The notes: a model not told the origin generated them from the sequence alone. A DNA stretch of 43,700 nucleotides from an uncultured Eubacteriales bacterium (GCA_905205065.1 CAJLCI010000022.1:1-43700), one strand, 5' to 3'; counted from the first letter of the stretch, positions 23,501 to 32,275 are shown. Numbers and translations are program-made.

Positions 23501-25474
23501 ATGGAGAAAAAAGAAAAATACAATCAGTTTGAATCGGAGAGACAAGCCAAAGAAAATTTGAGAAAATATCCGAATGAATCCGAAAGATCATTGATTGAAA
23601 AAACTGACGGAAATTTTAATAAAAAATTTTCTGATAATTCTCACAATAATCACAATTATCAGGAGGATTCTTTGGACAGGATTCAAACAGATTTACAAGG
23701 TATCAGGACTGTACCTGTTTCCGGAGCCTTGAGAAATCGTAAAGAAAAAAGTCGCTGGGGAAACGGGAATCGCAGAGCTGCGAAAAAACAAATTTCCGGA
23801 TTTTCAAAATTTCTGATAATTTATTGTTCGGCCGCGCTTGTACTTATATCCGTTTTTTTGATTGTTTTTCGTCAATATATTGCAGCGTATGAAAATACAA
23901 GGGATGAACACATAATAAAAAACCGGCTTTCTGAAATAACAGCATCGGAAATCGATGATATGACCGCAGCCTTTCCGCTTTGCAAATATGAAAATTCGGA
24001 GCTGATAGCAGACCGCTTGAATTCGGCTGTTAAATCCGGTACATTTTCGTGTCTGAAGGCTTCTGCCGATGATAACGGCGTTGTTCGTACTTACAGTGTG
24101 TTTTCAGACGGCATACGCCTTGCCGAAGTGACGGTTGAAAATATCGGTGAGAAAGCGTCGTTTGGTTTTGAAAAATCGGAGATAACTTCTATATCGCTCG
24201 GTTCTACCAACTCTGTTGGTTCAGGAGATTCAGGCAGTTCAGGAGATTTTGGCGGGCGTAAGAATGTGAGACTTATTTTTCCGAAAAAGAGCGAGGTTTG
24301 GATTAACGGCTTCCGTGCGGACGGAGAGCGATTCCTTTCAGAAATTGTATATCCGCTTGCCTCCATATATGAAAAAAACAGTTCTGAGCTTCCTAATATG
24401 TCGGTTTGTGAAGTGTCCGGATTTGTAATCGAGCCTTTTGTTGAGGCGAGCCTTGACGGAACTGCGCTCAAAGCGGTGCGCAAAACCTCAGAAGATTTTG
24501 ACGAATATATTTTTGACTTTCCTGATAGTGAAACATACAGCATGATAATAACGGCTCCGGAGGAAGCATCTGTATGTGTCGGAGGAATTGAGCTTACGGA
24601 GCGTGAGCTTAAAGAAAGCGGTATTCCTTATGACAGTTATGTGGATAATGCATTCAACCGCGCCGCGGGAGAGCTTCCTACAAACCATAGATATAGAATA
24701 GAAGGCTTACTTACAATACCTGAATGCAGTGTTTTGCTTGACGGGGACATTATTCCGTGCTCTGAAAGCAACATACTGAGCGGTGAGATATACTATACTT
24801 ATTCACGCAGCGCAGAACAGCTTTTTCATGCTGAAATACATGTGCCGGACGGTACGGCGGTATTTGTAAATGGTATTGAACTGGGAACTGAACTGTTGAA
24901 AAGCTCGGATTACATATATGATGAAATATCAGACTTCAGCGACCTGGTTGAAACTCCTCTTACCGAACAGCTTTATGTAGTCGACGGACTTTATAAAAGA
25001 CCTGTTGTCGAGATAAAACGAGATGACGGCCGTACTGAAGTATTAAACGAAACTGATAAGGGTGTCTATAAAATCGAAAATATGCCGGACGATACCCTGA
25101 AAGACTTAAATTCTGCAGTTGTCGAGGATTTTATTACCAAGTATGTGGAATACACCGCTGCCGGTTATACCGATGCCGGCAGTAAATCGAAATTCGGTGC
25201 AATGCTTGACTGTGTTATGGAAAAAACTCAGGCATATGAAATTCTTTACTCCACAAGAAACAGCTTTGTCCAGAATTTGCCGTGCGATATTTTGTCTCTC
25301 GACATAAATACTTACGATTACAGAAAATGGGGAGATAATTGTTTTTCCTGCACTGCGGATTTTACAGCAGAACTTCGCAATTTCAGCTATAAAACCGATC
25401 AAATTACCGGATGGAAACTTTATTTCACAGAGAAGAACGATAAATGGTATCTTGTTAAGTTGAATTTTGAATAA
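23501..25474 (+). CDS. single-pass membrane protein with TcaA-like repeated extracellular modules
   Basis: The 657-residue product has a hydrophilic, Asn/Lys/Glu-rich cytoplasmic region (1-98), one membrane helix (about 101-123) and a large extracytoplasmic part. Three repeated modules of roughly 75 residues (about 255-327, 346-424, 442-515) each contain a short beta-hairpin motif such as AVFVNGIELG, VCVGGIELTE or VWINGFRADG, followed by a YVVDGLYKRPVVEIK-like segment. The C-terminal ~115 residues resemble an NTF2-like fold ending in WKLYFTEKNDKWYLVKLNFE. This order resembles TcaA-type cell-wall stress proteins, but I cannot assign a family with certainty. AAAGGA lies 14 nt before the ATG. 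It lies upstream of PAP2, AsnB-like, Asl-like and MurE genes. Confidence 0.75.
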   Translation: MEKKEKYNQFESERQAKENLRKYPNESERSLIEKTDGNFNKKFSDNSHNNHNYQEDSLDRIQTDLQGIRTVPVSGALRNRKEKSRWGNGNRRAAKKQISGFSKFLIIYCSAALVLISVFLIVFRQYIAAYENTRDEHIIKNRLSEITASEIDDMTAAFPLCKYENSELIADRLNSAVKSGTFSCLKASADDNGVVRTYSVFSDGIRLAEVTVENIGEKASFGFEKSEITSISLGSTNSVGSGDSGSSGDFGGRKNVRLIFPKKSEVWINGFRADGERFLSEIVYPLASIYEKNSSELPNMSVCEVSGFVIEPFVEASLDGTALKAVRKTSEDFDEYIFDFPDSETYSMIITAPEEASVCVGGIELTERELKESGIPYDSYVDNAFNRAAGELPTNHRYRIEGLLTIPECSVLLDGDIIPCSESNILSGEIYYTYSRSAEQLFHAEIHVPDGTAVFVNGIELGTELLKSSDYIYDEISDFSDLVETPLTEQLYVVDGLYKRPVVEIKRDDGRTEVLNETDKGVYKIENMPDDTLKDLNSAVVEDFITKYVEYTAAGYTDAGSKSKFGAMLDCVMEKTQAYEILYSTRNSFVQNLPCDILSLDINTYDYRKWGDNCFSCTADFTAELRNFSYKTDQITGWKLYFTEKNDKWYLVKLNFE

Positions 25475-25568
25475 CCGGGATGCTGTTTTGCTGCGATTAA
25501 TATTAGGTCATTTTGAAAAGGCACTGTTGGTCGGTTGGCAGTGGGTTATAGGAAAGGAATTTGTAAAT

Positions 25569-26132
25569 ATGTTTAATGCGGTAACTTCATGGGATTTGTC
25601 TGTTTTAAATTTTATATCGGAAAATATTCGTTGTCCTTTTCTTGACACGTTTTTCAGTCTTGTTACGAAGCTTGGCGATGGAGGCGTTTTTTGGATTGCG
25701 GTTACATTCTTTCTTTTGATTATTCCCAAACAACGTAAAACCGGGTTGATGATGGCGTTTGCAATGATTTTAGGTCTGATAATCGGCAATGGAATTCTGA
25801 AAAATGCGGTTGCAAGAATAAGGCCTTATGATCTTGTTGAAGCGGAGATTATAATAAAACATCTAAGTGATTTTTCGTTTCCATCCGGACATACTCTTGT
25901 CTGTTTTGAGGCTGCAAGCGTGCTTACGATAAGAAAAAGCAGACTTTGGATTCCGGCTGTGGTTATCGCAGTACTTGTTGCTTTTTCAAGGCTTTACCTC
26001 TTTGTTCATTACCCAACCGACGTAATTGCCGGAGCGGTTCTTGGAATACTGTTCGGTTTCTGCGGAGTATTTCTTGGAGGAAAGCTGTACGACTTTATAG
26101 CGGAAAAAAAGGGCAGTACCGGAAAGGAATGA
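25569..26132 (+). CDS. PAP2-family phosphatase
   Basis: The 187-residue integral membrane protein has the three PAP2 motifs: KNAVARIRP, FPSGHTL and SRLYLFVHYPTD, with the catalytic residues retained. Bacterial members dephosphorylate undecaprenyl pyrophosphate or phosphatidylglycerophosphate; location among peptidoglycan genes favours undecaprenyl pyrophosphate recycling (BcrC-like), as inference. The ATG at 25569 is preceded by AAAGGA at 10 nt and starts directly before the first hydrophobic stretch; an upstream in-frame start at 25467 overlaps the previous gene and is less likely. The asparagine-synthase gene follows after 6 nt, so the two are co-transcribed. Confidence 0.9.
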   Translation: MFNAVTSWDLSVLNFISENIRCPFLDTFFSLVTKLGDGGVFWIAVTFFLLIIPKQRKTGLMMAFAMILGLIIGNGILKNAVARIRPYDLVEAEIIIKHLSDFSFPSGHTLVCFEAASVLTIRKSRLWIPAVVIAVLVAFSRLYLFVHYPTDVIAGAVLGILFGFCGVFLGGKLYDFIAEKKGSTGKE

Positions 26133-26138
26133 AAATAT

Positions 26139-27971
26139 ATGTGTGGATTAGCCGGATTTACCGGAAGGCTTGACAACAGAAAAAAAATTATAGAAAAAAT
26201 GATGGATCGTATTGTTCACCGCGGTCCTGATATGGATGGGGAATATCTTGGAGAAGGAATAACGCTTGGGTTTCGCAGGCTTAGCATAATTGATCTCAGC
26301 GAAGCGGGAAAACAACCGATGATAAGCGATGACGGCAGTACGGCAATTGTTTTTAACGGGGAGATATATAATTACCGTGAGATGAAAGATGAGCTGCGCC
26401 GCAACGGACACGTATTTCGTGCTGAGAGCGATACCGAAGTTCTGCTTCACGCCTGGCTTGAGTACGGGCAGGGACTTCTTGACCGTGTCAGAGGAATGTT
26501 TTCTTTTGCGATTTGGGACAATAATACTAAAACGCTTTTTGCGGCGCGCGACTTTTTCGGGATAAAACCTTTTTATTATACGATGATTGGCAGAAACATT
26601 CTTTTTGGCTCTGAAATAAAAAGCTTTCTTGAGCATCCCGAATTTGTAAAAAGGCTTAATCCCGATGCCGTCAGACCATATCTTACTTTTCAATACTCGG
26701 CTTCTGACGAAACATTTTTCAGCGGAGTATATAAGCTCCCTCCTGCGCATTATCTTATATGGAAGGACGGCAGGGTAGAAACCGGACGGTATTGGGAGAC
26801 AGACTTTAAAGCAGATGAGACAAAAAGTATTGATGAATGGGTAGAGCTGCTTGATACTTGCATCAATGAATCGGTTTCGGCTCATCGTATAGCCGATGTT
26901 AAAGTGGGAACGTTTCTTTCTGGAGGCGTAGATTCAAGCTATATTACCGCGGCCATGCATCCTGACAAGACGTTTTCTGTGGGATATGAATATAAAAAAT
27001 TCAATGAAACTTCTTATGCAAAGGAGCTTTCAGATATTCTTGGAATTCAAAACATAAGCCGTACGCTTACTGCTGAGGAATGTATGAATGCACTTCCGAA
27101 AATTCAGTATCATATGGACGAACCCCAGTCAAATCCATCTTCTGTACCGCTGTATTTTCTTGCCGAATTGGCGGCTGAACATGTAACGGTGGTTTTGTCA
27201 GGAGAAGGTGCAGATGAAATTTTTGCAGGCTACGAGTGGTATAACGAAACTCCTCAGATGCACAGATACAGAAAAATTCCCGCTCCGCTTCGTGTTTTAG
27301 CAGCTCATGCGGCAGGTCATATGCCATATTTTAAAGGTCATGATTTTATTATAAAAAACAGTGGCAGACCTGAGGAGTATTTCATCGGTCAGGCTCTTGT
27401 ATATCCTGAAAATGATGCCGTTCAGATACTCAATAAAGAATTCAGGTCGGGCATCTCTCCAAAAGAGATAACATCGGCGGTTTATAAAAATGTGGCCGGC
27501 AGAGATGAGCTTACAAAAAAACAGTATCTTGATATGAAGCTATGGCTTCCGGGAGATATTTTACTCAAAGCGGATAAAATGAGCATGGCGCATTCTCTTG
27601 AACTTCGTGTTCCTTTTCTCGATAAGAGGGTAATGGAGCTGGCGGAGAAAATTCCGGCAGGATATAAAGTAAAAGACGGAATAACAAAATATGTTTTGCG
27701 CCAGGCGGCTAATCGCACAATTCCGGATGACTGGGCAAATCGTCCGAAGGTAGGATTTCCGGTTCCGATACGTTACTGGTTCCGTGAAGAACGTTACTAT
27801 AAATTCGCACGCGAATACTTTACTTCACCTGAGGCAAGGCAGTTTTTTAATTCGGATATGCTCGTAAAATTGCTTGATGAACACCGAAATGAAAAGGCAA
27901 ATAACGGCAGAAAAATATGGACTGCCCTTGTATTTTTAATTTGGTATGAGCAGTTTTTTCTGACGAAATGA
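26139..27971 (+). CDS. asnB: glutamine-dependent asparagine synthase family (AsnB, possibly AsnH-like amidotransferase)
   Basis: The 610-residue product begins MCGLAGFTG with the nucleophilic Cys2. The glutaminase half shows RGPDMDGEY, RRLSIIDLS and VFNGEIYNY; the synthetase half has the PPi loop FLSGGVDSSYI, VVLSGEGADEIFAGYEW and KADKMSMAHSLELRVPFLD. It is full length. The default call is aspartate amidation to asparagine. However, the next genes encode an Asl-like D-aspartate ligase and a MurE, and in Lactococcus the AsnB-family protein AsnH amidates the D-Asp cross-bridge of peptidoglycan, so an envelope role is an attractive alternative. AAAGGA lies 10 nt before the ATG, six nt after the PAP2 gene. 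Confidence 0.93.
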   Translation: MCGLAGFTGRLDNRKKIIEKMMDRIVHRGPDMDGEYLGEGITLGFRRLSIIDLSEAGKQPMISDDGSTAIVFNGEIYNYREMKDELRRNGHVFRAESDTEVLLHAWLEYGQGLLDRVRGMFSFAIWDNNTKTLFAARDFFGIKPFYYTMIGRNILFGSEIKSFLEHPEFVKRLNPDAVRPYLTFQYSASDETFFSGVYKLPPAHYLIWKDGRVETGRYWETDFKADETKSIDEWVELLDTCINESVSAHRIADVKVGTFLSGGVDSSYITAAMHPDKTFSVGYEYKKFNETSYAKELSDILGIQNISRTLTAEECMNALPKIQYHMDEPQSNPSSVPLYFLAELAAEHVTVVLSGEGADEIFAGYEWYNETPQMHRYRKIPAPLRVLAAHAAGHMPYFKGHDFIIKNSGRPEEYFIGQALVYPENDAVQILNKEFRSGISPKEITSAVYKNVAGRDELTKKQYLDMKLWLPGDILLKADKMSMAHSLELRVPFLDKRVMELAEKIPAGYKVKDGITKYVLRQAANRTIPDDWANRPKVGFPVPIRYWFREERYYKFAREYFTSPEARQFFNSDMLVKLLDEHRNEKANNGRKIWTALVFLIWYEQFFLTK

Positions 27972-28068
27972 AGTATTCTGTTTGTTTTTGTATACCGTGC
28001 ATTGCCCTGCATGTATTTAAGGGTTTTTGCTGAACTAAAAAAAGCGATTGTGTTCTTCTTATATAATT

Positions 28069-28211
28069 GTTCAATAAAGAACAACGCCTGTTATAGGGCG
28101 CTTTTGCGGTGGATTGCGCTAGTTAGCACAGGGAAATTAAGCGCAACCCGCCTTCTGAAGGGCGCTTTATAGGCGAATATCTATGCAGACGGAACATTTC
28201 GCTTTTAGTTA
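28069..28211 (+). repeat. composite repeat element, copy D (shared ends, different centre)
   Basis: The left end GTTCAATAAAGAACAAC matches the left ends of copies A-C (closest to B); the right end GCAGACGGAACATTTCGC plus TTTTAGTTA matches the tail of copy A, including 17 identical bases. The centre lacks the 16-bp array and common core. It carries AGGGCGCTTT twice and an inverted pair (ATTGCGCT / AGCGCAA), suggesting a different folded insert between the same ends. It lies between the AsnB-like and Asl-like genes; a TATAAT-like box follows its right end at about 28219. Confidence 0.7.
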
Positions 28212-28261
28212 CATCTGTATATAATTCAGCTGTATTTCGCGTGGCTTTAGGAGGAATTTGA

Positions 28262-29527
28262 ATGAAAAATAACATGGAGAAGTCATCAGAGCTTGACGGA
28301 ATAAAAATTACGCCCGTGCTACTTGGCGGTGATCTTAATTGCTATAATGTTGCACGTGCGTTTCATGAAAAATACGGTGTCTGTTCATATGCCTTCGGAC
28401 GATATAAAATCGGGGCTACTGAATATACGAAGATCATTAAATTCACAGTACAGTCTGATATGGACAATCCGAAGATGCTGTTAAAAATTCTTGACGAGTT
28501 TGCAGAAAAGCACGCCGGAGAAAAGCTTATTCTTATTGGATGCACTGACGACTATGCTTCAATGATTATAAAAAATAAGGAATATTTAGGTAAAAAGTAT
28601 ATAACTCCTTGTACTGATGCGGCTCTTATGGAGGACATAACTCTGAAGGATCGCTTTTATCAGTATTGTGAAAAGTATGATATTCCATATCCTAAAACGG
28701 AAGTAATATCTCCGGGACAGTATCCCTCGCTTTTGGGTTTTGAATTTCCGGTGATAATCAAACCGTCCAGCAGTGTTCTTTATTGGAAGTACCCGTTCTC
28801 CGGTATGAAAAAGGTATACCGTGCACATAGCATGAAGGAAGCCGGAGTGATAATCGATGAAATTTATGCATCGGGTTATCCTGACAGACTGATTGTTCAG
28901 GATACGATTCCGGGCGGAGATTCTTATATGTATACTTTAACAGCATACTGCGGAAGTGACAAAAAAGTAAGAATGATGTGTCTCGGCCATGTTTTGCTGG
29001 AGGAACATACGCCAAAAGGCATGGGAAATCATGCTGCAATTCTGACAGCATATGATCGTCCGCTGATGGAAAAGCTGCGGTCATTTCTTGAGGATATAGG
29101 ATATGTCGGATATGCTAATTTTGATATAAAATATGACGTTCGTGACGGAGTTTATAAGCTCTTTGAAATAAATGTCCGTCAGGGAAGGAGCAACTATTAT
29201 GTTACAGCTTCCGGCTGTAATATAGCGGAGTATATTGTTGATGACTATATACTTCACAAACCGTATAGCGGATGCTGCTTCTGTGAGGAAAAGGCATACT
29301 GGAGTTATCTTCCGCTTAAGCTTGTTCTGCGATATGCGACTGAGGACGAGAAAGAACAGATAATATCGTGTATTAAACGCAGAACGGCATTTTCTTCCAT
29401 GCGTTATTCTCACGATACTTTTATTAATCCCCAAAGATGCTTTTACATTGCTATGCATGAACACAATCAGATAAAAAAATTTGAAAAATATTATCCTGCC
29501 GATGAGGTGGAGAATTATAACCGATGA
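28262..29527 (+). CDS. ATP-grasp amino-acid ligase, D-aspartate ligase (Asl)-like
   Basis: The 421-residue product closely resembles, as far as I can recall the sequence, Enterococcus faecium Asl(fm), which attaches D-aspartate to the lysine side chain of peptidoglycan precursors. Shared blocks include PVLLGGDLNCYNVARAFHEKYG, IVQDTIPGGDS, VRMMCLGHVLLEE, YANFDIKYDVRDGVYKLFEIN and VRQGRSNYYVT; the last two carry the ATP-grasp metal-binding residues. GGAGG lies 7 nt before the ATG. murE follows after 49 nt and an AsnB-family gene precedes, matching a cross-bridge cassette of ligase, amidotransferase and stem-peptide ligase. The amino acid actually used is not provable from sequence; no aspartate racemase gene is in the window. 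Confidence 0.85.
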   Translation: MKNNMEKSSELDGIKITPVLLGGDLNCYNVARAFHEKYGVCSYAFGRYKIGATEYTKIIKFTVQSDMDNPKMLLKILDEFAEKHAGEKLILIGCTDDYASMIIKNKEYLGKKYITPCTDAALMEDITLKDRFYQYCEKYDIPYPKTEVISPGQYPSLLGFEFPVIIKPSSSVLYWKYPFSGMKKVYRAHSMKEAGVIIDEIYASGYPDRLIVQDTIPGGDSYMYTLTAYCGSDKKVRMMCLGHVLLEEHTPKGMGNHAAILTAYDRPLMEKLRSFLEDIGYVGYANFDIKYDVRDGVYKLFEINVRQGRSNYYVTASGCNIAEYIVDDYILHKPYSGCCFCEEKAYWSYLPLKLVLRYATEDEKEQIISCIKRRTAFSSMRYSHDTFINPQRCFYIAMHEHNQIKKFEKYYPADEVENYNR

Positions 29528-29576
29528 GAACTGTTATGATATTTTGGGGCAGTGACACACTGCGAGGGGTGCCGAT

Positions 29577-31070
29577 ATGAAGCTTACAGAGTTGTTTCCA
29601 GAGAATGAATTCGGAGAGATTTTTAATTTTGCCGGATCGGAATTAAGCGGTGAAACTGAAATTAAAACCATTACATCGGATTCACGAAAAGCGGGCAGGA
29701 ACAGCGTTTTTGTATGTATAAACGGTTCTGAGGCTGACGGACATGAGTACGTTCCGAATGCTTATAAGCTTGGCTGCCGGATTTTTGTATGCGAGCATGC
29801 TGTTACTGTTCCCGGAGAGAGCGCTCTTGTAATCGCGGTTCCGGATACAAGAAAGACTCTTGCTTTGTTGTCAGAACGTTTTTACGGTAATCCTGCGGAG
29901 AAACTTAAGCTTATTGGTATTACCGGTACTAAGGGTAAGAGTACAGTGGCGGAATTTGTCTACCGTATTCTTAATGACAGCGGAAGAAAAGCCGGTATTA
30001 TCGGTACGTGCGGAATACGGTTTGGAGCAGAAGAACGTACGACAGGAAATACTACTCCTGATGCACTGGAACTTGCGTCAGTTTTTGCGGAAATGTGCAG
30101 TGCAGGAATGGAGTATGTTGTCATGGAAGTATCCTCTCAGGCTTGTCTTCTTGACAGGATTTACGGACTTCATTTTGACCGAGCGGTGTTTACCAACCTG
30201 TATTATGATCATATCGGACCTTCCGAACACCCGGATTTTGAAAATTACAAGGAATGTAAGAAATCACTCTTTAAATCTGCTGATGTTTCGATTATAAACA
30301 GCGACGATCATTATGCTCATGAAATGATTTCAGAAATTGCTCCGGAGAAATGTCTGTTTTTCGGATGTGATTCTGAAGCCGGAAGAAAAGCTCCGTATTA
30401 CCTTGCGGAAAATATAACGAGATGGAATAAAGATGGCGTTTACGGGATGAGTTTTGATTGCAGTGGAGTACGTTTTTATATCAGAATGCCCGGAATTATT
30501 AATGTGTCAAATGCAATGGCCGCAATTTCTGTTTGCGAATCGCTCGGACTTTCTTTTTCGGATATTTCCGAAAAGCTCAGAAACGTTACGGTTCGAGGAA
30601 GGTTTGAAACATATGAGTCGGGCGGGAGAACTTTTGTAATCGATTATGCTCACAACGGAACGAGTCTTGAAAGCGCCTTAAAAATTCTCAGAGCTTATAC
30701 ATCCGGCAGACTTATTGTACTTTTTGGTTCGGTCGGCGGAAGAACACAAATGAGGCGCAGTGAAATGGGAGAGGTTGCTGATCGTCTTGCGGATTTCTGT
30801 ATAGTTACAAGTGATAACCCGGATACAGAATCTCCTGAGGATATCATAAATGACATTGTTTTGAATATAAAGCACTGCCCCTATATAAGAATTCAGGACC
30901 GAGCTGATGCGATACGTTATGCTGTGGAGAATGCAAAGCGCGGAGATGTTGTTCTTCTTGCCGGAAAAGGACATGAGGAATATCAGCTTATTAACGGTAA
31001 AAAGATAAGTTTTTCAGAAAGAGATATACTTGAAAAAGCACTGGAGGAAATGTATTCCCCTGTTTCGTAA
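29577..31070 (+). CDS. murE: UDP-MurNAc-tripeptide synthetase, MurE-type, non-DAP motif
   Basis: The 497-residue product is a Mur ligase with the N-terminal UMAG-binding domain, P-loop GITGTKGKST, carbamylation-type Lys in NYKECKKSLF and C-terminal domain. MurE adds the third stem amino acid. The position that reads DNPR in meso-diaminopimelate-adding enzymes reads TSDNPD here, and FGSVGGRTQMRR replaces the usual GGDRDxxKRP. EVSSQACLLDRIYGLHFD and DHIGPSEHPDFENY resemble lysine-adding streptococcal-type enzymes as I remember them. Together with the Asl-like gene 49 nt upstream this suggests L-Lys (or another diamino acid) specificity, perhaps beside a separate DAP-type MurE elsewhere. GAGGGG precedes the ATG. 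Confidence 0.92.
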   Translation: MKLTELFPENEFGEIFNFAGSELSGETEIKTITSDSRKAGRNSVFVCINGSEADGHEYVPNAYKLGCRIFVCEHAVTVPGESALVIAVPDTRKTLALLSERFYGNPAEKLKLIGITGTKGKSTVAEFVYRILNDSGRKAGIIGTCGIRFGAEERTTGNTTPDALELASVFAEMCSAGMEYVVMEVSSQACLLDRIYGLHFDRAVFTNLYYDHIGPSEHPDFENYKECKKSLFKSADVSIINSDDHYAHEMISEIAPEKCLFFGCDSEAGRKAPYYLAENITRWNKDGVYGMSFDCSGVRFYIRMPGIINVSNAMAAISVCESLGLSFSDISEKLRNVTVRGRFETYESGGRTFVIDYAHNGTSLESALKILRAYTSGRLIVLFGSVGGRTQMRRSEMGEVADRLADFCIVTSDNPDTESPEDIINDIVLNIKHCPYIRIQDRADAIRYAVENAKRGDVVLLAGKGHEEYQLINGKKISFSERDILEKALEEMYSPVS

Positions 31071-31187
31071 TGTTTTATGTTAAATATTAAGGACGAAGAA
31101 AAATATTAGAGAATAAAAACATATTAATTAAAATATATTAATATGAATGACTTCATAAACAGTATAGAAACGGATTGTACCGCCGAA

Positions 31188-31233
31188 TAAAGAAGATGTC
31201 CGCGTCGTATATACGACGCGGACATCTTCTTTA
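31188..31233. terminator. 46-bp perfect palindrome, murE terminator (GATGTCC family)
   Basis: Positions 31188-31210 and 31211-31233 are exact reverse complements, with AAGAAGATGTCCGCG at the base and top of the stem. The T-rich end allows termination on both strands. It lies 118 nt after murE. The GATGTCC/GGACATC arm recurs in the terminators after glmM and alaS. Confidence 0.85.
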
Positions 31234-31265
31234 GTGTTACAGTATTGTGCTGAATTTAAAAATGT

Positions 31266-31432
31266 AAAATACTAAGAGCGGTATGTTTACGTCCATTAAA
31301 GGTCAGACTGTAAAGATTGTGAGCTGCGGTAGCGTTTGCTTTTGTGGCCGGCGTGCTCCACTTGCTTTTTTCCGTCGGCGATTTACTCCTCCGCCGGAGA
31401 ATCTTATGACATGCTTGTGTTCCTTATTGAAC
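31266..31432 (-). repeat. composite repeat element, copy B (array nearly lost)
   Basis: In minus orientation relative to copy A. The right part (31331-31432) aligns over its whole length with the core of copy C (32490-32590): AGCGTTTG, a CTTTTTTCCG tract, the CGGCG/CGCCG hairpin, TCTTATGAC and TCCTTATTGAA. The left end ACTAAGAGCG plus ATGTTTACGTC matches the tail of copies A and C. Only vestiges of two or three 16-bp units lie between. Confidence 0.75.
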
Positions 31433-31612
31433 TTACAGACTGTTTTCGGAATTGCTTCTGATTTTGTATTATAGTTATCATTAAAACGTATAATAAATAG
31501 CGGGTAACTAATTTGCAGATTATGTATGGCAGAGTTTGCGGATTAGGTTTATGCTTCGTAATAAATCTGCAAAATTGGTTGATAACTTAAATGCAAAGGA
31601 CATTTTAGACTA
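31433..31612 (+). promoter_or_regulatory. spacer with candidate promoter before the hexapeptide-repeat gene
   Basis: A perfect TATAAT at 31489-31494 is preceded by TTGTAT with a long 19-nt spacer, a weak SigA-type promoter candidate. No ORF is visible. Confidence 0.35.
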
Positions 31613-32275
31613 ATGAAAACAACAGAACTTTTCAGTCTTGAAAATACAATCGCGAAATCATTGCTTGAAAAACATGAGTATCCATGGCAAGCTCTATCTG
31701 ATATTAAAGAGTTTACGGTATGTCTTGGAAAAAGTCTGAACAAAGAAATTTACGACGAAATTTCAGAGAACGTATGGATTGCTAAAAGCGCGAAGATATT
31801 TTCTTCTGCCCATATATCACCTCCATGCATAATTGACGAATGCAGTGAGATACGTCACTGCGCATTTATACGCGGCGGCGCGATAATAGGAAAGAACTGT
31901 GTCGTGGGAAATTCGACCGAGTTAAAAAACTGTATAATATTCGATAGTGTTCAAATTCCCCATTATAACTATGTGGGGGATTCGATTCTTGGCTATCACA
32001 GTCATCTTGGAGCCGGCGCTATAACATCTAATGTAAAGAGCGACAAGAGTCTTGTTTCGGTGAGAAAGAATAATAGTATTATTGAAACAGGACTGAAAAA
32101 ATTCGGGGCTATGGTAGGCGATTATAGTGAAATCGGCTGTAACAGCGTACTTTGTCCGGGCACTGTTATAGGAAAAAATTGTATTGTATATCCGTTGTCG
32201 CTTGTACGCGGCTGTATAGATGAAAACAGTATTTTTAAGACACCTGAAAACATCGTGCGCAAATCAGTAAAATAA
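31613..32275 (+). CDS. left-handed beta-helix (hexapeptide repeat) protein, GlmU C-terminal-like
   Basis: The 220-residue product has a short helical N-terminus (1-60) followed by hexapeptide-repeat coils: VWIAKSAKIFSSAHISPPCII, AIIGKNCVVG, NSTELKNCIIFDSVQIPHYNYVGDSILGYHSHLGAGA and TVIGKNCIVYP. The HYNYVGDSILG segment resembles the acetyltransferase half of GlmU and related UDP-sugar proteins, but the nucleotidyltransferase domain is absent. It sits just ahead of glmS and glmM, so a part in UDP-GlcNAc or related amino-sugar metabolism is plausible; acceptor and activity are unknown. AAAGGA lies 12 nt before the ATG. The C-terminus is followed by repeat element C. Confidence 0.82.
   Translation: MKTTELFSLENTIAKSLLEKHEYPWQALSDIKEFTVCLGKSLNKEIYDEISENVWIAKSAKIFSSAHISPPCIIDECSEIRHCAFIRGGAIIGKNCVVGNSTELKNCIIFDSVQIPHYNYVGDSILGYHSHLGAGAITSNVKSDKSLVSVRKNNSIIETGLKKFGAMVGDYSEIGCNSVLCPGTVIGKNCIVYPLSLVRGCIDENSIFKTPENIVRKSVK

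Noticed and set aside
26148..26885. 245-codon minus-strand gene
   Set aside because: It is fully antisense to the glutaminase domain of the AsnB-family gene and has no family features.
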